From contig PBIL01000005.1 in assembly GCA_002720475.1 (NCBI GenBank), positions 491,925-555,924 of the forward strand: 64,000 bases of DNA, given 5' to 3'. The stretch comes from Roseovarius sp. Lineage in GTDB: Bacteria; Pseudomonadota; Alphaproteobacteria; Rhodobacterales; Rhodobacteraceae. How positions within the stretch are numbered: the stretch's first letter is position 1; every line of letters starts with the position of its first letter. The position numbers and the translations under genes are program-made. A model generated the notes under the pieces. The model saw only the letters and a list, made by a program, of their open reading frames with translations, was not told the origin of the DNA and did no database searches. Positions 36,353 to 45,181 of the stretch are shown here, in pieces.

Positions 36353-37204
36353 TCAGTCAAGGAACGCCTTTTCCACAACGTATTCCCCGGGATCGGAATT
36401 GGCCCCCTCGCGCAGCCCGTACTCCTCGAGCATCTGCTTGATCTCAAGGTTGAAGGCCAGGTTGCCGCAGACCATGGCGCGATCGGTTTCGGGCGCGAGC
36501 GGCACCACGCCCAGATCGGCAAACACCTCGCCAGAGCGCATCAGATCGGTGATGCGGCCCATCCTGGGGCTCTCTTCGCGGGTCGTGGTCGGGTAGTAGC
36601 GCAGCTTCTCGTGAAAGCCCTCGCCGATCAGTTCCTCCAGCATCTCGTCGCTGCGGATGCTCTCGATCAGTTCCTTGCCATATTGCAGCTCGCCCACCTC
36701 GCGGCAGGTATGGGTGAGGATCACCTCGTCGTAATCCGTGTAGGTCTGCGGGTCGCGCAGGAGCGAGGCGAAGGGCGCAATCCCGGTGCCGGTGGCGAAG
36801 AACCAGATCCGCTTGCCGGGCAAGAGCGCGTCATGGACAAGCGTGCCCACGGGCTTGGGCCGCAGGATGATCTCGTCCCCCGGCTGGATGTGCTGAAGCC
36901 GCGAGGTGAGCGGGCCGTCGGGCACCTTGATCGAGTAGAATTCGAGCTCGTCATCCCAGGAAGGCGAGGCGATGGAATAGGCGCGCAGGAGCGGCTTTTC
37001 GCGCCCCGTCTTCTCCTCCTTTTCCATCAGCCCGATCATGACGAACTCGCCCGAGCGAAAGCGCAGGCTCGCGGGCCGCGTGACGCGGAAGGAAAAGAGC
37101 CGGTCGGTATAGTGCCGCACCGCGGTCACGGTCTGCGTGTCGGGCAGGGTCAGCGTCCCGGGGGCCTTTGCGGTGGCTTGGGTCACGGCGGTCATCTCGT
37201 TCAT
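36353..37204 (-). CDS. fpr: Ferredoxin/flavodoxin-NADP reductase
   Basis: A 283-residue FAD enzyme that moves electrons between NADPH and ferredoxin or flavodoxin. The FAD motif is LRAYSIASP (near residue 74), the NADP-binding GTGIAPF lies near residue 138, and AMVCGNLAFN with a C-terminal VEKAFLD matches the bacterial Rhodobacter-type FPR. It is the last gene of the sulfur assimilation series and is a plausible electron source for the sulfite and APS reductases. A 71-base gap separates it from the DUF934 gene, so it may also have its own promoter. Confidence 0.93.
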   Translation of the reverse strand: MNEMTAVTQATAKAPGTLTLPDTQTVTAVRHYTDRLFSFRVTRPASLRFRSGEFVMIGLMEKEEKTGREKPLLRAYSIASPSWDDELEFYSIKVPDGPLTSRLQHIQPGDEIILRPKPVGTLVHDALLPGKRIWFFATGTGIAPFASLLRDPQTYTDYDEVILTHTCREVGELQYGKELIESIRSDEMLEELIGEGFHEKLRYYPTTTREESPRMGRITDLMRSGEVFADLGVVPLAPETDRAMVCGNLAFNLEIKQMLEEYGLREGANSDPGEYVVEKAFLD

Positions 37205-37275
37205 GGTGTCGCTTGCCGGGGGTCTAGACCGACATCCTCTCTTAATCTTTGACCTGTGTCAGGGGAAGGCGATAT

Positions 37276-37683
37276 TCAGCCGCGCAGCCGCGCCTGATAG
37301 TCGTGGTCCTGCCAGTCGGCGCGGAACCGCCATTGATCCTCGGGCTGGCGGGCGGCGAGATCGTCGGAGATCTCCACCTCGTCGAAGCCCGCGCGGCGCG
37401 CCATGGCATATTGGTCGGCGATGACGTGACCGGCGGCGCGCAGCCGGCCCCGGTAGCCCATCAGCCGCAATTGCCGCGCGATGGTGAAGCCGCGCCCGTC
37501 GGCGAAGGAGGGAAAGGCCACGCGGATCATGGCCACGTCATCGAGCCGCCCCCCGAGACTGGCCGGGTCGGTATCGCTCGGCAGGTCAAGCGCCGCCGTG
37601 TCCGCCCGCGCCTCGGCAAGCGAGGTGAAGGGAGTGGTCCAGTCATCGGGGACAAAGCCCCGGTCGGTGACGATGACGGTCAT
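37276..37683 (-). CDS. DUF934 protein of the sulfite reductase operon
   Basis: A 135-residue protein matching DUF934, found almost always beside cysH and cysI in proteobacteria. Core segments are VAMIRVAFPSFADGRGFTIARQLR (in parts) and GYRGRLRAAGHVIADQY, with a C-terminal DEVEISDDLA. Its biochemical role is unsettled; operon linkage argues for support of sulfite reduction. The ATG overlaps the cysH stop (ATGA). Confidence 0.9.
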   Translation of the reverse strand: MTVIVTDRGFVPDDWTTPFTSLAEARADTAALDLPSDTDPASLGGRLDDVAMIRVAFPSFADGRGFTIARQLRLMGYRGRLRAAGHVIADQYAMARRAGFDEVEISDDLAARQPEDQWRFRADWQDHDYQARLRG

Positions 37684-38414
37684 GCGCTCACTCCTCTTCG
37701 CACCAGCCTGCCATCGACAAGATGGATACCACATTCGGCTTTTTCCGTGCCGCGCCAGCGGCCTGCGCGGGGATCCTCATCTTCGCGCACGGGGGTGGTG
37801 CAGGGCATGCAGCCGATCGAGGCATAGCCCTTGCCGACCAGCGGGTGCCGCGGCAGGCGGTTTTCCTCCATGTAGGTGCGCACGTCTTGCCGCGTCCAGT
37901 GGGCCAGCGGGTTGACCTTGATGCGGCCGGTGCCCTCTTCCACCTCGAAGAAGTCGAGGCTTGCGCGGGTGCCCGCCTGATAGCGCTTGCGCCCGGTGAT
38001 CCAGCCGTCGAAACCCGCAAGCGCGCGCAGCAGGGGCAGGGTCTTGCGCAGGGTGCAGCAGGCATCGGTGTCACGCTGGTGCAGGGTGGCGTCGGGGTCC
38101 TGCGCGCGCAGCTCCGCCGCGTCCGCGCGAATGATGCGCAGATCGCGCAGGTTGAGCCTTTCGGCAAGCTCCTGCTGATAGACCAGCGTCTCGGCAAAGA
38201 GCATCCCGGTGTCGATGAAGATCACCGGCGTCGCGGCGCGCGTGACCGAGACCATGTGCAGCAGCACCACGGATTCGGCCCCGAAGCTGGAGACCAGAGC
38301 GAGGCGGCCGGCCTGCGGGTCGCGCAGCGCGTGCTCCAGCACCGAGATCGCCGAATGGTGGCGATAGCGCGCGTTGAGCCCGGCCACACGCTGGCTGAGA
38401 TCATTCGGCGGCAT
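37680..38414 (-). CDS. cysH: Assimilatory APS/PAPS reductase, [4Fe-4S] type
   Basis: Reduces adenylyl sulfate to sulfite. The protein is 244 residues. Cys119-Cys120 (DTDACCTLRK) and Cys202/Cys205 (GCMPC) form the [4Fe-4S] site that marks APS-using enzymes. The C-terminal catalytic Cys228 lies in ECGIH. The PP-loop is VSSFGAES (residues 41-48). It starts 14 bases inside the cysI 3' end and overlaps DUF934 at its own end, so translation is coupled. The iron-sulfur cysteines argue for APS rather than PAPS as substrate. Confidence 0.95.
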   Translation of the reverse strand: MPPNDLSQRVAGLNARYRHHSAISVLEHALRDPQAGRLALVSSFGAESVVLLHMVSVTRAATPVIFIDTGMLFAETLVYQQELAERLNLRDLRIIRADAAELRAQDPDATLHQRDTDACCTLRKTLPLLRALAGFDGWITGRKRYQAGTRASLDFFEVEEGTGRIKVNPLAHWTRQDVRTYMEENRLPRHPLVGKGYASIGCMPCTTPVREDEDPRAGRWRGTEKAECGIHLVDGRLVRRGVSA

Positions 38415-40071
38415 GGGCGCGGGCCTCCCCGTCATAGAGGGCGGATTTGAACGGCGCCATCCCGAGGCGGTTGAAGGTCTCGAGAAAGGTTTCCTCGGGG
38501 CTTTCGCGCAGGTCGAGATAGGCGAAGATGAGCCGCTCGACGGCGGGCACGATCTCGTCATAGGCGAAGCCGGGCCCGGTGCGGGTGCCGATGGCGGTGG
38601 TCTCGGACGGGTCGCCGCCGAGGGTGATCTGGTAGTTCTCCACCCCGGCGCGGTCGAGGCCGAGAATGCCGATATGGCCGACATGGTGATGCCCGCAGGC
38701 ATTGATGCAGCCCGAGATCTTGATCTGGAGAGGGCCCACCTCGTGTTCGATCTTCAACTCCTCCAGCCGGGTGGCGATGCCCTGCGCCACGGGGATGGAC
38801 CGCGCGGTGGCCAGCGCGCAGTAATCCATCCCCGGGCAGGCGATGATGTCGGAGGCAAGCCCGATATTGCCGGTGCCCAGCCCCGCCGCGCGCAGCGCGG
38901 CATGAACGGCGGGAATGTCCGAGAGCGCGACATGCGGCAGCACGAGGTTCTGCGCGTGGCTCACCCGGATGTCGCCATGCCCGTAGCGTTCGGCAAGATC
39001 GGCTACGAGGCGCATCTGCTCCGCGCTCGCGTCCCCCGGTGTCGCGCCATGCGCCTTGAGGCTGATGGTGACGATGCCGTGATCGGCGTGGCGGTGCGGC
39101 GTGACATTGGTATCGCTCCACGCGCGGAAGACCGGATCGGCGTCGCGTGCGCTGCAATAGGCGGCGGCGTCGCGCTCGGGCAGGCGGGGCGTGACGAAGC
39201 GCGCGCGGATCTCGTCCAGCCGGTCCCGATCAATACCGGTGAACACCGCCCGGCGGCGGGGGAATTCGGCCTCCACCGCGTCGCGGAAGGCGTCGAGCCC
39301 CTGCTCGTGCACGGTGATCTTGATGCGCGCCTTGTACTTGTTGTCGCGCCGCCCCAGCCGGTTGTAGCTGGCAAGAACCGCCTCGAGATAGGGCAAGAGA
39401 TCCGCCTCGGGCAGGAAATCGCGCAAAAGCCGCGCCACCATCGGCGTGCGGCCCATGCCGCCGCCGACCCAGACCTGAAAGCCGCGCGCGCCCGCGCGCC
39501 CGACGAGGCGCAGGCCGACATCGTGGCTCTTCATGACGGCGCGGTCGGTCTCGGAGGCGATCACAGCGATCTTGAACTTTCTTGGCAGGAACTGGAATTC
39601 CGGGTGGTCCGTGGACCATTGCCGGATGAGCTCGGCCACCGGGCGCGGGTCTTCGATCTCGTCCGCCGCGGCCCCCGCGAAATGATCCGAGGTCACGTTG
39701 CGGATGGTGTTGCCGGAGGTCTGGATGGCGTGCATCCCCACCTGCGCGAGCGCGTCCAGCATGTCGGGCACATCGCTCAGTTTCGGCCAGTTATACTGGA
39801 TATTGGTTCGGGTGGTGAAATGGCCATAGCCCTTGTCCCACCGCTCGGCCAGATAGGCCAGCTGCCGCATCTTGGCGGGGTCGAGCGAGCCGTAGGGAAT
39901 CGCCACGCGCAGCATGTAGGCGTGCAGTTGCAGGTAGAGCCCGTTCATCAGGCGCAGCGGCTTGAACTCGTCCTCGGTGAGATGGCCCGCGATACGCCGT
40001 TCCACCTGCGCGCGGAACTGGCGGTTGCGCTCGGCAAGAAAGGCGCGGTCGAATTCGGTATGGCGATACAT
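38401..40071 (-). CDS. cysI: Sulfite reductase, siroheme and [4Fe-4S] subunit
   Basis: Reduces sulfite to sulfide with six electrons. The protein is 556 residues. Cofactor cysteines are clear: CPGMDYC and SGCINACGHHHVGHIG near the C-terminal third. Two sulfite/nitrite reductase ferredoxin-like half domains flank them. There is no cysJ flavoprotein in the window, so electrons may come from ferredoxin through FPR. It lies after a small DUF2849 gene and overlaps cysH. Confidence 0.94.
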   Translation of the reverse strand: MYRHTEFDRAFLAERNRQFRAQVERRIAGHLTEDEFKPLRLMNGLYLQLHAYMLRVAIPYGSLDPAKMRQLAYLAERWDKGYGHFTTRTNIQYNWPKLSDVPDMLDALAQVGMHAIQTSGNTIRNVTSDHFAGAAADEIEDPRPVAELIRQWSTDHPEFQFLPRKFKIAVIASETDRAVMKSHDVGLRLVGRAGARGFQVWVGGGMGRTPMVARLLRDFLPEADLLPYLEAVLASYNRLGRRDNKYKARIKITVHEQGLDAFRDAVEAEFPRRRAVFTGIDRDRLDEIRARFVTPRLPERDAAAYCSARDADPVFRAWSDTNVTPHRHADHGIVTISLKAHGATPGDASAEQMRLVADLAERYGHGDIRVSHAQNLVLPHVALSDIPAVHAALRAAGLGTGNIGLASDIIACPGMDYCALATARSIPVAQGIATRLEELKIEHEVGPLQIKISGCINACGHHHVGHIGILGLDRAGVENYQITLGGDPSETTAIGTRTGPGFAYDEIVPAVERLIFAYLDLRESPEETFLETFNRLGMAPFKSALYDGEARAHAAE

Positions 40072-40104
40072 GGGGCGGTTTCCTTGCTCTGCTCGGTCCG
40101 GGGC

Positions 40105-40416
40105 TCAGGCCCGGGACGGTTCTTCGGCCTGCTTGCCGTGGAAGCGGTTGGAGGGGCCGGTGCGGCGGAACGCCTCGCGGAAATGGGCGGGCTCGGGTCC
40201 GTGCGGGCCGGGCCGCATCTCGGCCAGATAGGCGCCGACCACCTCGCCCGCGCGGGCCTGGGCCTGCAACAACCGATAGTCCGCCTCTGCCTCGTCCGTC
40301 AGAAGTTCGGCCTCGGCCAGGTCCCGCGTCCAGCGGTCATCGGCGGTCAGATAGACCACATCGCCCTCGATCAGGGCATTGGCGGTCACGACCTTGGGGG
40401 TGAACTCTCGGGCCAT
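40105..40416 (-). CDS. DUF2849 protein
   Basis: A 103-residue acidic protein matching DUF2849, typically found between cysG and cysI in Rhodobacteraceae and relatives. The core is VVTANALIEGDVVYLTADDRW, given here in two parts (VVTANALI and EGDVVYLTADDRW), followed by an AEAELLTDEAEADYRLL helix. Function unknown; the fixed location suggests a role in sulfite reduction or siroheme supply. The ATG at 40416 lies one base after the cysG stop; a TTG slightly upstream is less likely. Confidence 0.85.
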   Translation of the reverse strand: MAREFTPKVVTANALIEGDVVYLTADDRWTRDLAEAELLTDEAEADYRLLQAQARAGEVVGAYLAEMRPGPHGPEPAHFREAFRRTGPSNRFHGKQAEEPSRA

Positions 40417-40417
40417 G

Positions 40418-41182
40418 TCAGGCAAGCTCCCGTGTCATCGTGGCGGCATGCGCCCGCGCCGCGCGGGGCGCGAGGCCGAGGAAGGTCAGCGCCGGGCCGG
40501 TCAGGGCCGCGGCCCCGAGATCGGCGGGCAGCCGGTCAAGCGTGGTGGCGATCACGCGCTCATCGGGGCACGCGGCGTTCTCGACCACGGTCACCGGCGT
40601 GGCGCGGTCCGCGCCGTGCATCAGCAGGCGGCCCTGCAGGAATCGCGCGGCGCGCTTGCCCATGTAGATCGCCGCCACCTCGCCGGGGCGCGCCAGCGCG
40701 CGCCAGTCGTGATCGGCGAACCCTTGCATGTCATGCCCGGTCAGCAGGCGGATGCCGGAATTGCGCCCGCGCCGCGTCAGGCTCTGGCCGATGGCGGCGG
40801 CGGCGGCGGAGGCGGCGGTGATGCCGGGGACGATCTCGAAAGCCAGGCCCGCGGCCTCGAGCGCGGCGATCTCCTCGTCGAGCCGCCCGAACACAACCGG
40901 GTCGCCGCCCTTGAGGCGCACGACCCGCGCGCCGCTCAGCGCATGGCCGGTGAGGAGCGCGTTGATCGCCTCTTGCGGGGTGGCGGGGCCGAACCCCTTC
41001 TTGCCCGCGGCGACGAGCTGCGCGCCGGGGCGGGCGAGGGCGAGGATCTCGGGGCCGACCAGCCGATCGTGGATCACCACATCGGCGGCAGCGACAAGAC
41101 GCAGCGCGCGCAGCGTCAGCAGGTCGGCAGAGCCGGGGCCTGCGCCGACGAAAGCGACGGGTCGGGAGGTGGGGACGGGCAT
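40418..41182 (-). CDS. cysG: Uroporphyrinogen-III C-methyltransferase for siroheme
   Basis: Methylates uroporphyrinogen III twice with SAM to give precorrin-2, the precursor of siroheme needed by CysI. The protein is 254 residues: the SUMT (CobA/CysG-A) domain only, lacking the CysG-B dehydrogenase/chelatase half. Motifs are GAGPGSADLLTLRA, VIHDRLVGPEI, VVRLKGGDPVVFGR and the VPGITAASAAAA segment. It is the first gene of the operon and is divergent from an Lrp-type regulator. Precorrin-2 oxidation must be done by a gene outside the window. Confidence 0.92.
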   Translation of the reverse strand: MPVPTSRPVAFVGAGPGSADLLTLRALRLVAAADVVIHDRLVGPEILALARPGAQLVAAGKKGFGPATPQEAINALLTGHALSGARVVRLKGGDPVVFGRLDEEIAALEAAGLAFEIVPGITAASAAAAAIGQSLTRRGRNSGIRLLTGHDMQGFADHDWRALARPGEVAAIYMGKRAARFLQGRLLMHGADRATPVTVVENAACPDERVIATTLDRLPADLGAAALTGPALTFLGLAPRAARAHAATMTRELA

Positions 41183-41216
41183 GGCGGCAGCGGGTCCGGG
41201 TTGTTTGACTTCATCT

Positions 41217-41235
41217 GGAATATAGGAAATATTCC
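41217..41235. promoter_or_regulatory. Perfect palindrome between cysG and the Lrp-type gene
   Basis: Arms GGAATAT and ATATTCC flank a 5-base AGGAA spacer. It lies in the 146-base divergent region, 34 bases upstream of the cysG start. Placement and AT-rich dyad suit an Lrp/AsnC-family operator. Confidence 0.7.
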
Positions 41236-41328
41236 CGGTCCATGGCCATATGCTGCGGATAAAAAGGACGTGTGTTCCAGGTGAGGCGATTGAATGGCCG
41301 ATTTTTCCAATGACCGGGAGAATACGAA

Positions 41329-41790
41329 ATGACCGTCCGCATCGACGATCTCGATCGGAAAATCCTTGGCGAGTTGCAACGCGACGCGGCGCAATCGCTC
41401 GACGAGATCGCGCGCAGCGTCGGCTCGTCCAAGACGCCGGTCTGGAATCGCATCCGCAAGCTGCGCGAGGCGGGGGTGATCCGCAGCCAGACCTGCCTTC
41501 TCGATCCCGAGGCGCTCGGGCTCGAGGCGTGTTTCTTCGTGCTGATCCGCACCGCGGAGCATGACGCGGCCTGGCAGGCGCGGTTCCTGGAGGCGCTTCG
41601 CAAGCGCCCCGAGGTGATGGAGGCGCACCGGCTGGCCGGCGATATCGACTATATCCTCAAGGTGCGCGTGGCCAATGCGCGGGCCTATGACATGTTCTAT
41701 CAGGCGCTGATCGCGGAGGTGAAGATCCACAACGTCACCGCGCTTCTGTCGATGGAGGAGATCAAGTCCACCACCATGCTGCCGATCTGA
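41329..41790 (+). CDS. Lrp/AsnC family transcriptional regulator of the sulfur operon
   Basis: A 153-residue regulator. The N-terminal winged helix-turn-helix reads DRKILGELQRDAAQSLDEIARSVGSSKTPVWNRIRKL (in parts), and the C-terminal RAM (Lrp_AsnC ligand) domain includes EAHRLAGDIDYILKV. It is divergent from cysG, so control of sulfate assimilation is likely; the ligand may be cysteine, as in CcdR/DecR relatives, but this is inference. It ends at a double hairpin. Confidence 0.88.
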   Translation: MTVRIDDLDRKILGELQRDAAQSLDEIARSVGSSKTPVWNRIRKLREAGVIRSQTCLLDPEALGLEACFFVLIRTAEHDAAWQARFLEALRKRPEVMEAHRLAGDIDYILKVRVANARAYDMFYQALIAEVKIHNVTALLSMEEIKSTTMLPI

Positions 41791-41797
41791 GCGGGCA

Positions 41798-41830
41798 GGG
41801 GGCGCTGCCCCCGTCGCGCATCCGCGCGAC
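41798..41830. terminator. Two stacked hairpins with conserved CCCCCGGAGTATTT tail
   Basis: GGGGGC-GCT-GCCCCC and GTCGCGC-ATCC-GCGCGAC lie back to back between the convergent Lrp-type and tpiA genes, followed by TCCCCCGGAGTATTT. I recognise this layout as a recurrent Rhodobacteraceae intergenic motif; a bidirectional terminator is the simplest reading. Confidence 0.65.
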
Positions 41831-41861
41831 TCCCCCGGAGTATTTCGGGAACAGTGAAGGC

Positions 41862-42611
41862 TCAGGCGGAGGCGAGCGCGGCGATGATCGGCGAGAAGTC
41901 ATCGGCGCGCAGGCTCGCGCCGCCGACAAGGGCCCCGTCCACATCCGCGATGGCGAAGATTTCGGAAGCGTTGGCGGGCTTGACCGAGCCGCCATAGAGC
42001 AGGCGCAGCGCGCCCGCCTCCTGCGCGCCGAGCCGGTCCGCGAGATGGGCCCGCAGAACGCCATGCACCTCCGCGATCTGGGCAGGGCTCGGCGTGAGGC
42101 CGGTGCCGATGGCCCAGACCGGCTCGTAGGCCAGCACGGTATTGGCGGCACCGGCGGTGTCGGGCAGCGAGAGGCGCAGCTGTTCGGCGACCACGGCGAG
42201 GGTCTGGGCGGCCTCGCGCTCGGCCAGGGTCTCGCCGAGGCAGATCACGGCGAGCAGCCCGGCGGCATGGGCGGCACGGGCCTTTTCCGCGACCAGCGCG
42301 CTGGTCTCGCCGTGATCCGCGCGGCGCTCGGAATGGCCGAGGATGACCGCGCGCGCCCCGGCATCGGCCAGCATCGGGGCGGAGATGTCGCCGGTATGGG
42401 CCCCCGCTGCCGCAGGGTGGCAATCCTGCGCGCCGATCATCACGGCGCTGCCCGCGGCGATCCGCGCGGCCTCGGCCAGAAGCGTGGCGGGCGGGCAGAT
42501 CAGGATGTCAACGCCCGGTGCGGGATGGGCATTGGCGAGCGCGGTGATCTCGGAGAGGCTGGCCATGGTGCCGTTCATCTTCCAGTTGCCGGCGGCCAGC
42601 CTGCGCGTCAT
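41862..42611 (-). CDS. tpiA: Triose-phosphate isomerase
   Basis: Interconverts dihydroxyacetone phosphate and glyceraldehyde 3-phosphate. The protein is 249 residues with intact catalytic residues: Lys11 in GNWKMNG, His93 in GHSERR and Glu163 in [11 protein letters not shown]. Cytoplasmic. Convergent with the Lrp-type gene and followed upstream by the Fe-S carrier gene on the same strand (34 bases apart). Nothing unusual. Confidence 0.97.
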   Translation of the reverse strand: MTRRLAAGNWKMNGTMASLSEITALANAHPAPGVDILICPPATLLAEAARIAAGSAVMIGAQDCHPAAAGAHTGDISAPMLADAGARAVILGHSERRADHGETSALVAEKARAAHAAGLLAVICLGETLAEREAAQTLAVVAEQLRLSLPDTAGAANTVLAYEPVWAIGTGLTPSPAQIAEVHGVLRAHLADRLGAQEAGALRLLYGGSVKPANASEIFAIADVDGALVGGASLRADDFSPIIAALASA

Positions 42612-42645
42612 TCGCCCGTCCTTTCAGAGAGTTTCGGCGCGGTCT

Positions 42646-42996
42646 TCACATGCCCGCGAACTTGATCGATTCGCCGCAGCCGCAGGCTTCGGTGACATTC
42701 GGGTTGTTGAAGACGAAGCCCGATTCGAGCAGTGACGTCTTGTAGTCGATCTCGGTCCCGAAAAGGAACATCTGCGCCATCGGCGCGATCAGCACGCGCG
42801 CGCCGTCCTGTTCGATCACCTCGTCCTGGGGATCGACCTCGGAGACATACTCCATCGTGTATTCCATGCCCGCGCAGCCGCCTTTCTTCACGCCGATGCG
42901 CAGGCCCATGGCCCCGTCGCGGGCCATGAGTCGCGTGATCTGCGCGACCGCCGCCGGGGTCAGCGTCACCGCCTGTTTTCCGGGAATTCCGAACAT
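42646..42996 (-). CDS. A-type iron-sulfur carrier (IscA/SufA/ErpA family)
   Basis: Carries or delivers Fe-S clusters. The protein is 116 residues, with the three conserved cysteines Cys41 (GGCAGMEY), Cys105 and Cys107 (ACGCGES). It falls within the HesB/IscA family; which member cannot be told by eye. It is upstream of tpiA on the same strand, away from any suf cluster in this window. Confidence 0.93.
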   Translation of the reverse strand: MFGIPGKQAVTLTPAAVAQITRLMARDGAMGLRIGVKKGGCAGMEYTMEYVSEVDPQDEVIEQDGARVLIAPMAQMFLFGTEIDYKTSLLESGFVFNNPNVTEACGCGESIKFAGM

Positions 42997-43092
42997 GCCT
43001 GGCCTCCTTGGCTCGGTCTTAACCTAAGACGCAGGGCGGCCATGCTCAAGGGGTGGCGGGGCCGCCGCTTCGGCCCCGCCGCGCAAGATGCC

Positions 43093-44334
43093 TCAGAGAC
43101 CCATGCAATTGGCGTAGAAGGTGGTGGTGGCGGGCCAGTCCGAGAAGACGCCCTTGACGCCCACATCCTGCGCCAGCACATGCAGCAGCTCGAAGGTCAC
43201 GCCGTCATTGTCGGTGGCGTCCTTGATCGACTGGAAGTACCAGCCGCCGCCCGTGTGCAGCGGGCCGGAGCGCTCGAGTGTCCAGGTGATGAGTTCGAGC
43301 CCGGCGCCGCGCGCCTCCGTCGCATAGACCGAGGGCACGATGCGGCCCGCGTCGTCAAGCGTGACCAGCATCCACATGGGCGGCGCGATATAGTTCACGC
43401 CCATGGCCTTGAGCTCGGCCATGGTGGGCTTGAAGGTGGTGGCATCCATCGGGTCGATCAGCCCCTCATCCTCGTCCGACGCCTCGTAGCGGTCATCGAG
43501 ATAGACCGCCTGGCGGCCGAAGTCGGGCTCGTTCTCGATCCAGTATCTGATGTCGTCGAGGTTGAAGCTCTGTGGCCAGACGCGGGCGGGGTCGATCCCG
43601 GCGGCCTTGTATTCGTCGATCATCTTCTGCGCGTAATCGGCCTGGGTGAAGCCGTCGAAGGGCATTTCGACCGAGGGGGCCTTGAGCTCTGGGGTGAAAT
43701 CGGCACCGAGCGCGTCGAAGAGCGCGATCGATTCGGCATGGGTCATGAGCGTTGCCCCATGGGTGAAGAGCTCGGTTCGGAACGCGGCTGTGCCGCCCTG
43801 ATAGGCTTCGGGCGTGGCGGCGGTCTTGTCGGCGGCGTCCATCTTGGGCGAAAGCGTGCGGAACTGCGCCAGCGTGAGCTCCGAGGTGCGGCATTCGGCG
43901 CTGGCGGGGGTATCGCCGTTCGCGGGGGTGAAGGGCGTCACGCAGGTATCGGCCAGATCGGTCACGAGGATGTTGGTGGTGGTGTGCAGGTCGTTCTGAG
44001 CGTGGCGGCAGACCAGTTCCTTGTCGGCAGTGAAGGTCACGTCGCATTCGAGGATGCCCGCACCCATCGCCGCCGCGGCGCGGTTCGATTCGGCGGTATG
44101 TTCGGGGAACATGAGCGGCGCGCCGCGATGGCCGATGGAGAACTTGCTGCGCTCGGGCGTGTTGGCGAGGCAGGACCGAAGCCGATCCTTCAGCGGGCCG
44201 TCGGTCATGCGCGAGACGAGATAGGCGGGGCGCACGCCATAGGTGAGCGCAGTCTGTGCCGCCTGCTCCTGGGCCGTGACGAGAGCGGGGGTAAGGGCGG
44301 TGGCGCAGGCGAGCGCGGCGAGGGATAAACGCAT
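43093..44334 (-). CDS. glpQ: Periplasmic glycerophosphodiester phosphodiesterase
   Basis: A 413-residue secreted enzyme that splits glycerophosphodiesters into glycerol 3-phosphate and an alcohol. The signal peptide is residues 1-21 (ending ALVTAQ). The GDPD catalytic residues are in [14 protein letters not shown] (His and Glu about residues 69-79) and ECDVTFT. The rest is a TIM barrel. Extra cysteines may form disulfides. Single gene. It may support phosphate or glycerol recovery from lipids. Confidence 0.93.
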   Translation of the reverse strand: MRLSLAALACATALTPALVTAQEQAAQTALTYGVRPAYLVSRMTDGPLKDRLRSCLANTPERSKFSIGHRGAPLMFPEHTAESNRAAAAMGAGILECDVTFTADKELVCRHAQNDLHTTTNILVTDLADTCVTPFTPANGDTPASAECRTSELTLAQFRTLSPKMDAADKTAATPEAYQGGTAAFRTELFTHGATLMTHAESIALFDALGADFTPELKAPSVEMPFDGFTQADYAQKMIDEYKAAGIDPARVWPQSFNLDDIRYWIENEPDFGRQAVYLDDRYEASDEDEGLIDPMDATTFKPTMAELKAMGVNYIAPPMWMLVTLDDAGRIVPSVYATEARGAGLELITWTLERSGPLHTGGGWYFQSIKDATDNDGVTFELLHVLAQDVGVKGVFSDWPATTTFYANCMGL

Positions 44335-44419
44335 GGTGACCTCCTGTCGGGTGAGGCCCCCGTGATCGGGCGGAACTGTAACGCCGTCGTGACCGTTCGC
44401 TCACGGTTGCGTGACAGGT

Positions 44420-45181
44420 TCAGGGCATGGGGGTGAAGGTTTCGAGCGGTGGAAGGCCGCCGAGCAACGAATCGGTGGCCATGGCCAGGGCGATGGCCCA
44501 GCCGAAGGAGGCGAGCGTGCCGATGATGACATATTCCGTCGCCTCGCGGTCGTTGGAGACGGTGCCGAAACGCAGGATGGATTTTGCCGTCACAAGAAAA
44601 CCGATGGCAGAGAACTGCCCGGCCATGACCAGCAGGAAGATGAGCAGGCGCTCGAGATAGCCGATGGTGCGTCCGCCGCGCGGCAGGCCATCCTGTGTGG
44701 GAGGTTGTTCTCCGGGCTGGCGCGGAGCCTTGGCCTGGGCCTCGATCAGCTCGCGAATCGCGAAATCGCCCGCGCGGCACGTCAGGATAACTCCGGTGGC
44801 AAGGGCCATGGCGTGCAGCAGGAGCGCCTGTGCCGGCATCGGCAGGTGTTCGGCGTAAAATCCCTGTGCCCAGAGGCCGGGCCCCCAGAAGGCGAGCGCG
44901 GCCAGCGTGACCAGATGGGCCGCCTGGTCGGTGAGGAAGGCCACCGGCCCGGTGAAGCGGCCGTAGGTCTTGATCGAGTCGATGACCAGATGCGCGAGGG
45001 CGAGAAGGAGAATGCCCGGCGCGGCGATCTGGCCGAGCGCGGCCTGGGTCGCGCCCAGAACGAGCGCGCCGTGCAGAAGCAAGACGCCGAAGCGACGCTT
45101 GTTGGCGTGGACCCAGCCGGTCTGAAGCACGAAATCGGCAAGCGCATGGGCGAAGAGCAGGGCGGTGAAGGTGGCGATCAC
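44420..45181 (-). CDS. DUF3307 multi-pass membrane protein
   Basis: A 253-residue integral membrane protein with about six or seven hydrophobic segments. The DUF3307 signature is at the N-terminus (ALLFAHALADFVLQT) and again in GHLVIDS-type motif AHLVIDSIKTYG. It starts with GTG at 45181, overlapping the SatD-like stop as GTGA, so translation is coupled. The pair occurs together in many bacteria, but its function is not known. Confidence 0.85.
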   Translation of the reverse strand: MIATFTALLFAHALADFVLQTGWVHANKRRFGVLLLHGALVLGATQAALGQIAAPGILLLALAHLVIDSIKTYGRFTGPVAFLTDQAAHLVTLAALAFWGPGLWAQGFYAEHLPMPAQALLLHAMALATGVILTCRAGDFAIRELIEAQAKAPRQPGEQPPTQDGLPRGGRTIGYLERLLIFLLVMAGQFSAIGFLVTAKSILRFGTVSNDREATEYVIIGTLASFGWAIALAMATDSLLGGLPPLETFTPMP

